From contig JBMNJJ010000009.1 in NCBI GenBank assembly GCA_050951605.1, positions 434,001-498,000 of the forward strand: 64,000 nt of DNA. The letters run 5' to 3'. The number at the start of each line of letters is the position of its first letter. Position 1 is the stretch's first letter. The DNA comes from DUTS01 sp050951605 (GTDB lineage Bacteria; Bacillota; Peptococcia; DRI-13; DTU073). Below are positions 35,027-44,222 of this stretch, in pieces. The position numbers were made by a program, and so were the translations under genes. The notes under the pieces were generated by a model. That model was not told where the DNA came from and made no database searches. It saw only the letters and a program-made list of their open reading frames with translations.

Positions 35027-35413
35027 ATGGAGATTTTTCAAATAGTAGGCATAGGACTTACTGGAACAGTTTTAGCTGTATATGTAAAAGAAAGTAACCG
35101 TGAGATAGCAATTTTAATTAGTCTAGCTACTGGTTTAATACTGTTTATTTATGCTCTTAGTAAAGTCGGGGCAGTAATTAATATTTTGGCAGAATTAGCA
35201 ACACGGGCAAATATTAATATGTATTATCTAATGATTGTCCTAAAAATTATGGGTATTGCTTATATTGCTGAATTTGGTGCTCAAATTTGTCGGGATGCGG
35301 GTGAAGGTTCTACAGCAACGAAGATTGAATTTGCCGCTAAAATATTGGTGATGGTACTTGCCTTACCAATTATTGTGGCTTTAATGGAATCTGTTCTGCG
35401 GCTTTTACCTTGA
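35027..35413 (+). CDS. spoIIIAD: Stage III sporulation protein AD
   Basis: 128 residues with several membrane helices. MEIFQIVGIGLTGTVLAVYV at the start and YLMIVLKIMGIAYIAEFGAQ with ICRDAGEGSTATKIEFAAKI are highly characteristic. It is a membrane subunit of the SpoIIIA channel that resembles type III secretion export components. AGAGGAGAGAG precedes the ATG. spoIIIAE begins after a single-base gap. Confidence 0.95.
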   Translation: MEIFQIVGIGLTGTVLAVYVKESNREIAILISLATGLILFIYALSKVGAVINILAELATRANINMYYLMIVLKIMGIAYIAEFGAQICRDAGEGSTATKIEFAAKILVMVLALPIIVALMESVLRLLP

Positions 35414-35414
35414 G

Positions 35415-36608
35415 GTGGTAGGAATGAAAAGAAAGGTAATCTTTTTCTTGTTTTTAGGGAGTTTATTTTTTCCCTTAACTGTAAATGCGGACAACAATGA
35501 GAAAACGTCTTTGACTACACAAGAAATAGTAGAAAATCAGCAACAAAGCTTAGACCTCAGTGAATTGGAAGAATTTATTAAAGAGCTTGATCGAGATATC
35601 GGTTCTATTTTTCCCGATTTTTCCTTTTCACAAATAATTGAAAAGTTTAAGGAAGGGGATTTAGATCTTTCTCCACAGGAAGCTTTAAAAAAAATTATTA
35701 TTTATTTTTGGCGTGAAGTAATGGTTAATTTGTCTTTATTGGGTAAGCTTTTGGTCATTGCCGTTGTTTGTACTATTTTACAAACATTACAATCAGCTTT
35801 TGAAAAGGGAACTGTCGCTAGGTTAGCTTATTTTATTTGTTTTTTAGCAGTAATTACATTGGCCATTAGTTCTTTTAAGGTGGCCATTACAACCGGTATA
35901 ACTACTATTGATAAGATGGTGGAATTTATGAAGTTACTACTTCCGGTTCTTTTAGTTCTTTTAACGACGTTGGGGGGGCTAACTACAACAGCTTTATTAC
36001 AGCCATTTCTTTTAGTTTTTCTTAATTTTATGTCTACTTTTACACAAAAAATTATCTTTCCTTTAATTTTTTTAACGGCTGTTTTGTGTATTAGCAATAA
36101 TCTTTCTACTCATTTTAAAGTATCGCGACTTGTCAATTTTTTTAAGCAAATAACTAAGGTTGGAATTGGGCTTGTTTTAACCCTTTTTATTGGGGTGATT
36201 TCGGTAGAAAGTGTTACAGGTGCTGTTGTTGATGGTGTTACTCTACGCACAGCTAAATATATGACCGGAGCTTTTGTTCCTGTTGCCGGTAATATGTTTG
36301 CTGATGCTCTTGATGCGATAATGGGGGGCTCTCTTCTTTTAAAAAATGCACTTGGTTTGACAGGTGTGCTGACCTTAGTAGCAATTATTCTTTTTCCGGT
36401 AATCAAAATTTTAGCACTTGCGGTAATTTATCGTCTGGCTTCTGCACTATTACAGCCTTTAGGTGATACTCTATTAGCTAATACTTTAGAAGAAATGTCG
36501 GAATGTCTTTTTTTGACTTTTGCGGCAGTAACTTCTGTGGCCATTATGTTTTTTATGACAATTACGATTATTGTCGGTACAGCTAATTTTACAGTAATGC
36601 TTAGGTAG
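35415..36608 (+). CDS. spoIIIAE: Stage III sporulation protein AE
   Basis: 397 residues. A cleavable-looking signal peptide (VIFFLFLGSLFFPLTVNADN) is followed by an extracytoplasmic acidic segment and then about eight membrane helices. TGAFVPVAGNMFADALDAIM and YRLASALLQPLGD are conserved family segments. It is the largest membrane component of the mother-cell channel complex. The start is GTG 35415 or ATG 35424; TGAGGTGGTAGG favours ATG 35424. It is continuous and of normal size. Confidence 0.94.
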   Translation: MVGMKRKVIFFLFLGSLFFPLTVNADNNEKTSLTTQEIVENQQQSLDLSELEEFIKELDRDIGSIFPDFSFSQIIEKFKEGDLDLSPQEALKKIIIYFWREVMVNLSLLGKLLVIAVVCTILQTLQSAFEKGTVARLAYFICFLAVITLAISSFKVAITTGITTIDKMVEFMKLLLPVLLVLLTTLGGLTTTALLQPFLLVFLNFMSTFTQKIIFPLIFLTAVLCISNNLSTHFKVSRLVNFFKQITKVGIGLVLTLFIGVISVESVTGAVVDGVTLRTAKYMTGAFVPVAGNMFADALDAIMGGSLLLKNALGLTGVLTLVAIILFPVIKILALAVIYRLASALLQPLGDTLLANTLEEMSECLFLTFAAVTSVAIMFFMTITIIVGTANFTVMLR

Positions 36609-36618
36609 GAGTGTTTAT

Positions 36619-37233
36619 ATGACTGTTTTAACGGAGTTAGTTCGCAATATTATGCTGATTATTCTTTTAACTTCTTTTTTAGAGATGATTATGCCTTCTA
36701 GTAGTATGCAACGTTTTGTCAAAGTTGTGATGGGTCTTTTTATTTTAGTAGCTATTTTAAATCCAATTTTAAATGTAATTAATCAACAGCAAAATTTAGA
36801 AGCATTTATTTGGCAACAAGAAGATAGGTCACAGGCACAGTTTAATAGTGTGTTAGAACAAGGTGAACGTTTACAAAAGGTAAACCAAGATTTACTTTGG
36901 GAAAGTTATCAGCAAAACTTAGAGCATCAAATGAAGTCTTTGGTTAAGTTGATTGGTGGTGTTAAAGAGGCTGATGTACAGATTAAGCTAAAGCAGATTA
37001 GAGATAGTGAAGAATTAATTAAAGAAGTTACTGTTACTATTAACAAAAAAGAGAAAGAAGGAGAAAGGAGTGGTGAATTAATTAAGCCGGTAAAAATTGT
37101 TATGGGAGAATTTAATGAGGAAAAGGTTCACGTGTTAAGCAAAGAAGAGCAATTGATACAGAGCGATATTTTGAAAATATTGTCTCAATATTTTGGCTTA
37201 AAAGGGGAACAAATAAATGTTAAATTTATCTAG
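36619..37233 (+). CDS. spoIIIAF: Stage III sporulation protein AF
   Basis: 204 residues. Two N-terminal membrane helices (LVRNIMLIILLTSFLEMIMP and VVMGLFILVAILNPILNVIN) precede a soluble domain that ends FGLKGEQINVKFI, as in SpoIIIAF ring-forming domains. It forms part of the mother-cell side of the channel. AGGAG precedes the ATG. It lies ten bases after spoIIIAE and 15 before spoIIIAG, in the standard order. Confidence 0.93.
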   Translation: MTVLTELVRNIMLIILLTSFLEMIMPSSSMQRFVKVVMGLFILVAILNPILNVINQQQNLEAFIWQQEDRSQAQFNSVLEQGERLQKVNQDLLWESYQQNLEHQMKSLVKLIGGVKEADVQIKLKQIRDSEELIKEVTVTINKKEKEGERSGELIKPVKIVMGEFNEEKVHVLSKEEQLIQSDILKILSQYFGLKGEQINVKFI

Positions 37234-37248
37234 ATTGGGGGGGGATAA

Positions 37249-37836
37249 ATGAAGAATTTTTATAAATCTTTGCTTGACCCTAAAGGAAAATTAGGGATTG
37301 GAGGAATTGTTGTTTTAATTATCTTGGGAATTTCTTTAATGGTTGTTCCGGGAATGTTTTTAGGTAAAACGGAAAAGGACTTACCGCCAGAAACACCAAA
37401 AGAAATTAATGATAAAACTAGTAACAACTCTTCAGTACTGGTAAGTCTAGAAGAATCTTTAGCTAGACAGGCTACGAATATTTTAAGTGAGGTGGAAGGA
37501 GTGGGGCGTGTTTCTGTAGCTGTTAGTTTGGCCGCAGGACCGGAACAAGATTATGCCTGTAATAGAACAAACCAAAAATCGACAATAGAAGAAAAAGCTA
37601 TGGATGGTGGAATAAGAGAAACAACTGAATTTAACGAAAAAACAGAATATGTTTTAGTACAGGGAAGAAGTGAGCCTTTATTACTTAAAGAAAAAAGTCC
37701 ACAAATTAAAGGTGTTTTGGTAGTGGCAGAAGGGGCTCATGATGCAGAAATAAAAATTCAATTAAGTAGGGCGATTCAGTCCTTATTTGATTTACCGGCA
37801 CATAGAATAATAATACTTCCTAAAGAAGGTAGGTGA
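37249..37836 (+). CDS. spoIIIAG: Stage III sporulation protein AG
   Basis: 195 residues. One membrane helix (GIGGIVVLIILGISLMVVPG) is followed by an extracytoplasmic ring-building domain with EVEGVGRVSVAVSLAAGPEQ and KGVLVVAEGAHDAEIKIQLS. SpoIIIAG oligomerises into a large ring like those of type III secretion systems. GGGGGG precedes the ATG. The family signature VLVVAEGA is exact, so the call is firm. Confidence 0.95.
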   Translation: MKNFYKSLLDPKGKLGIGGIVVLIILGISLMVVPGMFLGKTEKDLPPETPKEINDKTSNNSSVLVSLEESLARQATNILSEVEGVGRVSVAVSLAAGPEQDYACNRTNQKSTIEEKAMDGGIRETTEFNEKTEYVLVQGRSEPLLLKEKSPQIKGVLVVAEGAHDAEIKIQLSRAIQSLFDLPAHRIIILPKEGR

Positions 37837-37839
37837 TAA

Positions 37840-38418
37840 ATGATGAAGACATTATTTATTCGTTTTAAAAGTTTATTAACTTTAGGTTTGGTGTTGTTAA
37901 GCATCTCTTTTGTTTGGTTTGCACTTACGTCTTATCATCAAGCAAAACAAATTATAGCTGAAGAAGAAGTTCTTTCTGAAACGGGAAAGATAGAAAATGT
38001 TACTGAACAAGAAATGATTTCTGAGCCAAAGATTACAATTGTTCCCCAGGAGAATAAAGAAATAACAGACAATTTTTTTAGTGAATATCGTTTAGAGAGG
38101 GAGAGAGCGCGAAGCGAACAGGTAGAAATATTAAATGAAATTATTAATAATCCTAATTCCAATGTAGAGGTAAGATTAGATGCACAAGAAAAATTATTGT
38201 GGTTGACAAACAATTTGGGTAAAGAGACAAAAATAGAGAATGCTTTATTTGCTAAGGGATTTACCGATGCAGCAGTAGCAATTGAATCTCAAGCCATTAT
38301 GGTGATTGTACCTTCACAAGGATTGCGTGAAGATGAAATTGCCAGAATTGCTGACATAGTAATAAAAATAGCAGAATGTAAGTTAGAAGATGTAGTAATA
38401 GTACCTAAAGCTCCTTAA
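37840..38418 (+). CDS. spoIIIAH: Stage III sporulation protein AH
   Basis: 192 residues. It has one N-terminal membrane helix (LLTLGLVLLSISFVWFALT) and a C-terminal ring-building domain. The forespore SpoIIQ partner binds this protein across the intermembrane space. FFSEYRLERERARSEQVEIL and NEIINNPNSN are hallmark segments. The start is ATG 37840 after AGGTGAT. It is the last gene of the operon. spoIIQ is not in the window. Confidence 0.95.
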   Translation: MMKTLFIRFKSLLTLGLVLLSISFVWFALTSYHQAKQIIAEEEVLSETGKIENVTEQEMISEPKITIVPQENKEITDNFFSEYRLERERARSEQVEILNEIINNPNSNVEVRLDAQEKLLWLTNNLGKETKIENALFAKGFTDAAVAIESQAIMVIVPSQGLREDEIARIADIVIKIAECKLEDVVIVPKAP

Positions 38419-38445
38419 AGTTTTTAATTTAATTTTCAAAACCAC

Positions 38446-38474
38446 TTGCATTACTTTTTTAAGTAAATTATAAT
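38446..38474 (+). promoter_or_regulatory. Promoter of rpsO
   Basis: TTGCAT (38446-38451), a 17-nt spacer and TATAAT (38469-38474), a near-consensus sigma-A promoter between spoIIIAH and rpsO. Another TATAAT occurs at about 38483-38488. Confidence 0.75.
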
Positions 38475-38489
38475 TAAAACTGCTATAAT

Positions 38490-38560
38490 CAGCGTTGACT
38501 AGGTTAGGCGAATCACCAACGTTTAACTTGGTTACGGTGAATAAATAAGGAGGTGAAGGT
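38490..38560 (+). promoter_or_regulatory. Structured rpsO leader, possible S15 autoregulatory site
   Basis: The leader carries CGTTG / CAACG and CACC...GGTG complementary segments just ahead of AAGGAGGTGAAGG. S15 represses its own mRNA by binding leader structures in many bacteria, including Firmicutes. Whether this fold matches a known S15 leader class needs a covariance-model search. Confidence 0.45.
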
Positions 38561-38563
38561 TAA

Positions 38564-38833
38564 ATGTCGCTTAGTCAGGAAAAGAAAAGTGAAATTATTA
38601 ACAAATATTGTCTTCACGAGCATGACACTGGTTCTCCGGAAGTTCAAATTGCTATTTTAACGGAGAAAATCAATTACTTAACAGAGCATTTAAAGGTTCA
38701 TACAAAAGATCATCATTCTAGACGTGGACTTTTAAAAATGGTTGGTCAGCGCAGACATTTGTTAAATTATCTTAAGAAAAAAGACCTAGATAGATATAGA
38801 ACTCTCATCGAGAGTTTAGGTCTTAGAAGATAA
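38564..38833 (+). CDS. rpsO: 30S ribosomal protein S15
   Basis: 89 residues, the universal S15 size. HDTGSPEVQIAILTEKINYL, HTKDHHSRRGLLKMVGQRR and LLNYLKKKDLDRYRTLIESL match the family throughout. It binds 16S rRNA helices 20-22 and nucleates assembly of the 30S platform. AAGGAGGTGAAGG precedes the ATG. It has its own promoter and terminator and is followed by pnp, the classic order. Confidence 0.98.
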   Translation: MSLSQEKKSEIINKYCLHEHDTGSPEVQIAILTEKINYLTEHLKVHTKDHHSRRGLLKMVGQRRHLLNYLKKKDLDRYRTLIESLGLRR

Positions 38834-38857
38834 GAGCGGTTAACCGCTCTTATTTTT
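38831..38857 (+). terminator. Terminator overlapping the rpsO stop codon
   Basis: AAGAGCGG and CCGCTCTT form a perfect stem with a TTAA loop, followed by ATTTTT. The stem begins inside the rpsO TAA. It separates rpsO from pnp, at least partly. Confidence 0.88.
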
Positions 38858-38997
38858 ATAAGATATAGCCGAAAAGACAGCTAAAAGGAATTATATTTGT
38901 ATTTATTTTTCTCAGGGAAGGAAATAATAAAAGTTATGTAGAATAAAGTCTATGTTTGAGATTTAATGAAATAAATATAGGGAGGGTTAAATTTTTA

Positions 38998-41136
38998 ATG
39001 GACTATCCATATCCAATTCTAAGGAAGCAACTTGATGTAGCTGGAAGAAAGTTAGTTTTAGAAACAGGTAGAGTGGGCAAACAGGCTGGAGGAGCGGTAT
39101 TCATTTGTTATGGTGACACTTGTTTGCTGACAACAGCTACTTCTTCAGCTGAACCGAGAGAGGGAATTGATTTTTTCCCCTTAACAGTAGATTATGAGGA
39201 ACGGCTTTATTCCGTAGGGAAAATTCCGGGAGGATTTATTAAAAGAGAAGGTCGTCCTAGTGAAAAAGCTATTCTTTCTAGTAGGTTGATTGATAGACCG
39301 ATTCGACCTCTTTTTCCCGAAGGTTATCATAATGATGTACAGATTGTAGCTACAGTGATGTCTGTAGATCAGGATAATTTACCTGATATAACGGCTATTA
39401 ATGGTGCTTCTGCAGCGCTACATATTTCAGATATACCTTTTAAGGGACCAATAGGTGCTGTTGTTGTAGGTTGTGTTGACGGTGAATTAATTATTAATCC
39501 GACGGTGGAAGAGGCTGAAAAAAGTGACCTGCATTTAGTAGTAGCAGGGACTAAAGACGCTGTAATGATGGTCGAAGCGGGATGTAAAGAGATATCGGAA
39601 GAACTTTGTTTAGAAGCAATTATGTTTGGTCATGAAAAAATTAAAGAAATAGTACAGTTTATTGAAGATTTTCGGGCAGAAGCTTTAAAATTAGGCTTGG
39701 CTAAAGAAAAACAAGTGCCTGAGATACAAGTACCGGATTCTGAACTTGAACAAACTGTAAGAGAGTTTGCCGAAGAACCTTTACAAAAAGCTTTAATAAA
39801 TAAAGATAAATTGGAACGAGAAAAAACTGTAAATAAAGTTAAGGATGATACATTAGCCCATTTTGCAGAAAAATATCCGGATAATCTCAAAGATATTAAT
39901 GGTGTTTTGGATACAATTATCAAAAGTTATCTTCGTAAACTCATTACTGTGGATAAAATTAGACCTGATGGTCGCGCTTTAGATGAAATACGGACAATTA
40001 CTTGTGAGACTGCTGTTTTGCCACGAACTCATGGTAGTGGTTTATTTACGAGGGGACAAACTCAAGTGATGACGATTGCTACTTTAGGGGCAATTGGTGA
40101 TGAACAGATTTTAGATGGTTTAGGAGTGGAAGAATCAAAACGATATCTGCATCATTATAATTTCCCATCTTATAGTGTAGGTGAAACGCGACCTATGCGT
40201 GGACCGGGGCGAAGAGAAATTGGGCATGGGGCTCTAGCAGAGAGGGCTCTTGAGCCAATGATTCCCTCGGAAGAGGAATTTCCATATACCATTCGTCTTG
40301 TTTCCGAAGTTTTAGAGTCAAATGGTTCTACATCTATGGCTAGTGTGTGTGGAAGTACTCTTGCTCTTATGGATGCAGGAGTTCCCATTAAAGCACCTGT
40401 AGCTGGTATTGCGATGGGTTTAATTAAAGAAGGAGAGGATTATTCTATCCTTAGTGACATTCAAGGGTTGGAAGATGCAAATGGGGACATGGATTTTAAA
40501 GTTGCAGGAACTGCAAAAGGAATTACAGCCATTCAAATGGATATTAAAATTGCAGGGATTAATAAAGATGTTTTAAGAGATGCTTTAGAACAGGCTCGTC
40601 AGGGTAGATTGTTTATTCTGGAGAAAATTTTGGCGACTATTTCTGAACCACGTTCCGAATTATCACCATATGCTCCTAGAATTATAAGTACTGTTATTGA
40701 TCCGGAAAAAATTAGAGATGTCATTGGACCCGGTGGTAAAGTCATTAAAAAAATAGTTGATGATACCGGGGCGAAAATTGATATTGAAGATGACGGACGT
40801 GTCTTTATTGCGGCGATCAATACAGAAGCCAGAGAAAAAGCTCTACAAATGATTGAAGAGTTAACCAAAGAGGTTGAAGTTGGTGAATTATATAAAGGTA
40901 AAGTGGTACGGATTATGAATTTTGGTGCTTTTGTAGAAATATTACCTGGGAAAGAAGGACTTGTACATATTTCTCAATTAGAAGAGGAACGTACTAATAA
41001 AGTAGAAGATGTTGTTTCTGTAGGGGATCAAATTTTAGTTAAGGTTACGGAAATTGATCGCCAGGGTAGGATTAATCTTTCTCGTAAAGAGGCTCTTCGT
41101 GAGCAAAAGAACTCTCATCAAGAGACAGCACAATAA
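38998..41136 (+). CDS. pnp: Polynucleotide phosphorylase
   Basis: 712 residues. Two RNase PH-like cores are joined by an alpha-helical domain and followed by KH (VIDPEKIRDVIGPGGKVIKK) and S1 (YKGKVVRIMNFGAFVEILPG) domains. The phosphate-binding region LPRTHGSGLFTRGQTQVM and SMASVCGSTLALMDAG are present. It degrades RNA 3' to 5' phosphorolytically. ATG 38998 lies 12 bases after GGAGGG. An in-frame TTG 42 bases upstream lacks a ribosome site and would add residues absent from relatives. Confidence 0.97.
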   Translation: MDYPYPILRKQLDVAGRKLVLETGRVGKQAGGAVFICYGDTCLLTTATSSAEPREGIDFFPLTVDYEERLYSVGKIPGGFIKREGRPSEKAILSSRLIDRPIRPLFPEGYHNDVQIVATVMSVDQDNLPDITAINGASAALHISDIPFKGPIGAVVVGCVDGELIINPTVEEAEKSDLHLVVAGTKDAVMMVEAGCKEISEELCLEAIMFGHEKIKEIVQFIEDFRAEALKLGLAKEKQVPEIQVPDSELEQTVREFAEEPLQKALINKDKLEREKTVNKVKDDTLAHFAEKYPDNLKDINGVLDTIIKSYLRKLITVDKIRPDGRALDEIRTITCETAVLPRTHGSGLFTRGQTQVMTIATLGAIGDEQILDGLGVEESKRYLHHYNFPSYSVGETRPMRGPGRREIGHGALAERALEPMIPSEEEFPYTIRLVSEVLESNGSTSMASVCGSTLALMDAGVPIKAPVAGIAMGLIKEGEDYSILSDIQGLEDANGDMDFKVAGTAKGITAIQMDIKIAGINKDVLRDALEQARQGRLFILEKILATISEPRSELSPYAPRIISTVIDPEKIRDVIGPGGKVIKKIVDDTGAKIDIEDDGRVFIAAINTEAREKALQMIEELTKEVEVGELYKGKVVRIMNFGAFVEILPGKEGLVHISQLEEERTNKVEDVVSVGDQILVKVTEIDRQGRINLSRKEALREQKNSHQETAQ

Positions 41137-41166
41137 ATGAGTTAAACGATATTTAAAATGCCTGGA

Positions 41167-41206
41167 AAATGCGTGTGTAAAGTAAATGTAACACGCATTT
41201 TTATTT
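41167..41206 (+). terminator. Terminator after pnp
   Basis: AAATGCGTGT (41167-41176) pairs with ACACGCATTT (41191-41200), followed by TTATTT. Confidence 0.85.
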
Positions 41207-41287
41207 AATTTTAAATAGAAAGCTAATTATTTTAATTCACCCTGCATATAGATTACGGTAACGAATTTAAAAAAGGGGTGAAGAAAA

Positions 41288-41986
41288 ATGTATGTCTTTT
41301 TTATTAGCAAAAAGCGAATTGTTTGGTATTTATCTATTATTTTACTATTATTGCTGGGATTTGTTTTTTGTAGTTATTTTATTTATAAAACTGAACCGAT
41401 GTTAAATCCAATTTATATAGGTGATACCCAAGAAAAAGCTTTAGCTTTAATGTTTAATGTTGATTGGGGTGAAGAGGTTATTCCGGAATTATTAAATGTT
41501 TTAGAGGAAAAAAAGGTTAAAGTTACCTTTTTCGTTACAGGAAGATTTGCTAAAAAATTTCCGGAAATAATTTCAAAAATTTCTCAGGCAGGACATGAGA
41601 TTGGTAATCATGGTTATTCCCATCCTCATCCTAATAAATTAACTTTAGAACAAAATATGCAAGAAATAACGGCAACAGAAAAAGTTTTTCAAGAATTAAA
41701 GGTCAATATCACGAAGATATTTGCACCACCATATGGTGAGCATGGCAAAGTAGTACTACAAACAGCTGATACATTAGGCTACAAAACAATTATGTGGACT
41801 TTAGATACGATAGATTGGCAAGACCCTTCTCCTGAGGTGATTTTAAGACGTATTTTACCTAAAGTTGATCATGGTTCTTTAGTTTTAATGCATCCGAAAA
41901 AGTGTACTTTGCAGGCATTACCTACATTAATTGATTCTTTGCGTGAGGAAGGTTATTTATTTAAAAAAGTGACAGAAATTATTTAA
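41288..41986 (+). CDS. Polysaccharide deacetylase family protein (YlxY-like, sporulation-associated)
   Basis: 232 residues: an N-terminal signal anchor (IVWYLSIILLLLLGFVFCSY) and a NodB homology domain. Metal and catalytic motifs appear as MFNVDWGEE, NHGYSHPHP (His-x-x-x-His ligands), FAPPYGEHG and WTLDTIDW. The first motif differs from the usual TFDDG, as is known for the YlxY group, so classic deacetylase activity is uncertain. Its position between pnp and the dacF/mlpA pair matches Bacillus ylxY. GGGGTGAAG precedes the ATG. Confidence 0.87.
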   Translation: MYVFFISKKRIVWYLSIILLLLLGFVFCSYFIYKTEPMLNPIYIGDTQEKALALMFNVDWGEEVIPELLNVLEEKKVKVTFFVTGRFAKKFPEIISKISQAGHEIGNHGYSHPHPNKLTLEQNMQEITATEKVFQELKVNITKIFAPPYGEHGKVVLQTADTLGYKTIMWTLDTIDWQDPSPEVILRRILPKVDHGSLVLMHPKKCTLQALPTLIDSLREEGYLFKKVTEII

Positions 41987-42059
41987 ATAATAAATTAGAA
42001 ATTTATAGCCATACTAATTTTAGAAATACTAATGAAATAAAATGGAAATTAGGGAGAAC

Positions 42060-42908
42060 ATGAAAAGATTTAAGGTTATAAGTGTTGCCAGGGGTATCTT
42101 TTTTATTGCTTTTTGTTTGTTTATTTTACTTTATGGAGCTAAACCCTTATTTGCTTTGCCCAGTATTAGTGCCCCTTCGGCTGTAGCCATCGATGCAGAA
42201 ACAGGGAGAATTTTATACCAAAAGAATGCTTTTCAATTAAGGGCACCGGCTAGTACAACGAAAATATTGACAGCAATAATAGCTATTGAAAGTGGGCATT
42301 TAGAAGATGTAGTAACAGTAAGTAAAAATGCTGCTTCTGTAGGAGAAGCTTCACTACATCTGAAGGCTTGTGACAAATTACTTTTAAGAGAACTTGTTTT
42401 CGGTGCACTAATTAAGTCAGGTAATGATGCTTGTGTAGCTATTGCTGAATATCTTTCACCTAGTGAAGAAGAATTTGTGGGCTTAATGAATCTAAAAGCA
42501 CAGCTTTTGGGTGCCTATGACACAACTTTTTATAATACGAATGGTTTACCTCATCCGTATCATTTAACTACAGCTTATGATTTGGCTTTAATAGCCCGTT
42601 ATGCTTTACAAAACCCTCTTTTCAGTAAAATTGTGGCTACAAAAAATTATACGATGAAATGGACAAACCCTCAAAAAGCTACTTTTATAAAAAATACAAA
42701 TAGGCTTTTATGGTCTTTTCCGGAAGTTACCGGTGTTAAAACAGGTACAACCATTCAGGCCGGAAAATGTTTAGTAGCTTCGGCAAAATATGGTCAACAG
42801 CAAATAGTTGCTGTTGTACTTAATTCAGATGATCGTTATGGAGATGCTCAAAAATTATTGGAATATGGAATTAAAACAAAGGAGATTCAGTCTTATGCAA
42901 AAAGATGA
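42060..42908 (+). CDS. dacF: D-alanyl-D-alanine carboxypeptidase, DacF-like
   Basis: About 282 residues with a signal peptide ending near FALPSISAP. Active-site motifs are SxxK in ASTTK (65-68), SGN in IKSGNDAC, and KTG in VTGVKTGTT. It trims the terminal D-Ala of peptidoglycan stem peptides. DacF-type enzymes act on spore cortex. It is shorter than usual because the C-terminal beta domain is absent. ATG 42060 follows GGGAG closely; ATG 42042 has no ribosome site. Its end overlaps the M16 peptidase gene by 14 bases. Confidence 0.9.
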   Translation: MKRFKVISVARGIFFIAFCLFILLYGAKPLFALPSISAPSAVAIDAETGRILYQKNAFQLRAPASTTKILTAIIAIESGHLEDVVTVSKNAASVGEASLHLKACDKLLLRELVFGALIKSGNDACVAIAEYLSPSEEEFVGLMNLKAQLLGAYDTTFYNTNGLPHPYHLTTAYDLALIARYALQNPLFSKIVATKNYTMKWTNPQKATFIKNTNRLLWSFPEVTGVKTGTTIQAGKCLVASAKYGQQQIVAVVLNSDDRYGDAQKLLEYGIKTKEIQSYAKR

Positions 42909-44163
42909 TGTAGTTAAAACACAATTAAAAAATGGAGTAAGAATTATTTCTGAAAAAATTCCCGGTGTGCGTTCTGTTTCTACGGGAATTTGGGTAGGAG
43001 CAGGTTCGCGCCATGAAAAGACGGGAGAGGAAGGTATTTCACATTTTATTGAGCATTTAATGTTCAAAGGTACTGAAAATCGTTCGGCTAGTGATATCGC
43101 CGAGGCTCTTGATTCTATTGGAGGACAATTAAATGCTTTTACAACAAAAGAGTTTACTTGTTATTATACGAAAACCCTTGATGAACATTTTGCTTTAGGG
43201 CTTGATGTTTTGTCAGACATGTTTTTTAATTCAACTTTTACGGAAAAAGCAATTGATAAAGAACGTGGTGTGATTGAAGAAGAAATTAAAATGTATGAGG
43301 ATACACCTGATGACCTTATTCATGATTTTTTCGTACAAACGGTGTGGCCGCATCACCCTTTAGGAAAACCGATTTTAGGTACAATTAAATCTTTGGAAAA
43401 TATACAAAGAGATGATATTATTAATTATCTGCAAGAAACGTATTTGCCAAATCGGCTGGTAATCGCGATAGCAGGTAATCTTAAACATCAGGAAGTTCAA
43501 GATAAAGTAGCCGAGATTTTTGCAGAGATGAAACCACGGGAAGCAAACTTTGCACTTTTTGCACCTCAAAATACAGAAGCAGGTACCTCTAATTTAACTC
43601 GCGAAACGGGACAAGTTCAAATTTGTTTAGGAACAGGTGGATTATCACAAAAAGATAAAAGGCTTTACACTTTATATATTCTTAATAATGTTTTAGGGGG
43701 AGGGTTATCTTCTCGTTTAGTACAGTCAATTAGGGAAGAAAGAGGGCTTGCTTATTCTGTTTTTTCATATCATAGTGCTTTTTGTGATACGGGTCTTTTT
43801 ACTTTTTATGCAGGTACAAGCCCCACGAAATATGATGAAGTTATTTGTTTGTTATTAAAAGAAGTACATGATATTGTTACTAATGGAATTACAGATAGGG
43901 AATTAAAGAGAGCTAAGGAGCAAATTAAAGGTAATTTATTTTTAGGATTGGAAAATGTTAGTAGTCGTATGACCAGATTGGGTCGAAATGAGTTATGTCT
44001 GAATCGTATTGTTCCTCTTGCAGAAATTGTTGAACGTATCTCGGCAGTTACATTAGAAGATGTACAAGTACTTGCGCGTGAGTTATTTAAGGATAATCAT
44101 TTTACATTAAGTACAATAGGACCATTAGAAAAACCACTTGACCTGCAATCTTTTTTACCATAA
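42895..44163 (+). CDS. M16 family zinc peptidase (MlpA/YmxG-like)
   Basis: About 422 residues of the insulinase-type, single-gene processing peptidase family. The inverted zinc motif HFIEH is at 50-54, with the downstream glutamate in ERGVIEEEIKMYEDTP. The C-terminal half with GGGLSSRLVQSIREERGLAY is the R/Y-containing partner domain. ATG 42895 follows AAAGGAG by nine bases. Its position after dacF and before the YlmC/YmxH-type gene matches Bacillus mlpA. Its natural substrate is unsettled. Confidence 0.93.
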   Translation: MQKDDVVKTQLKNGVRIISEKIPGVRSVSTGIWVGAGSRHEKTGEEGISHFIEHLMFKGTENRSASDIAEALDSIGGQLNAFTTKEFTCYYTKTLDEHFALGLDVLSDMFFNSTFTEKAIDKERGVIEEEIKMYEDTPDDLIHDFFVQTVWPHHPLGKPILGTIKSLENIQRDDIINYLQETYLPNRLVIAIAGNLKHQEVQDKVAEIFAEMKPREANFALFAPQNTEAGTSNLTRETGQVQICLGTGGLSQKDKRLYTLYILNNVLGGGLSSRLVQSIREERGLAYSVFSYHSAFCDTGLFTFYAGTSPTKYDEVICLLLKEVHDIVTNGITDRELKRAKEQIKGNLFLGLENVSSRMTRLGRNELCLNRIVPLAEIVERISAVTLEDVQVLARELFKDNHFTLSTIGPLEKPLDLQSFLP

Positions 44164-44180
44164 TAATTATCTTGCATAAC

Positions 44181-44218
44181 CCTCCTTTACTTGCATATTA
44201 ATGAAGTAAAGGAGGAGG
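44181..44218 (+). promoter_or_regulatory. RBS-sequestering hairpin before the 44223 gene
   Basis: CCTCCTTTACTT (44181-44192) is perfectly complementary to AAGTAAAGGAGG (44204-44215), with an 11-nt loop. The 3' arm contains the Shine-Dalgarno GGAGGAGG (44211-44218) for ATG 44223. There is no U-tract, so it is not an ordinary terminator. The structure should block translation unless melted. Confidence 0.75.
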
Positions 44219-44222
44219 CTTT

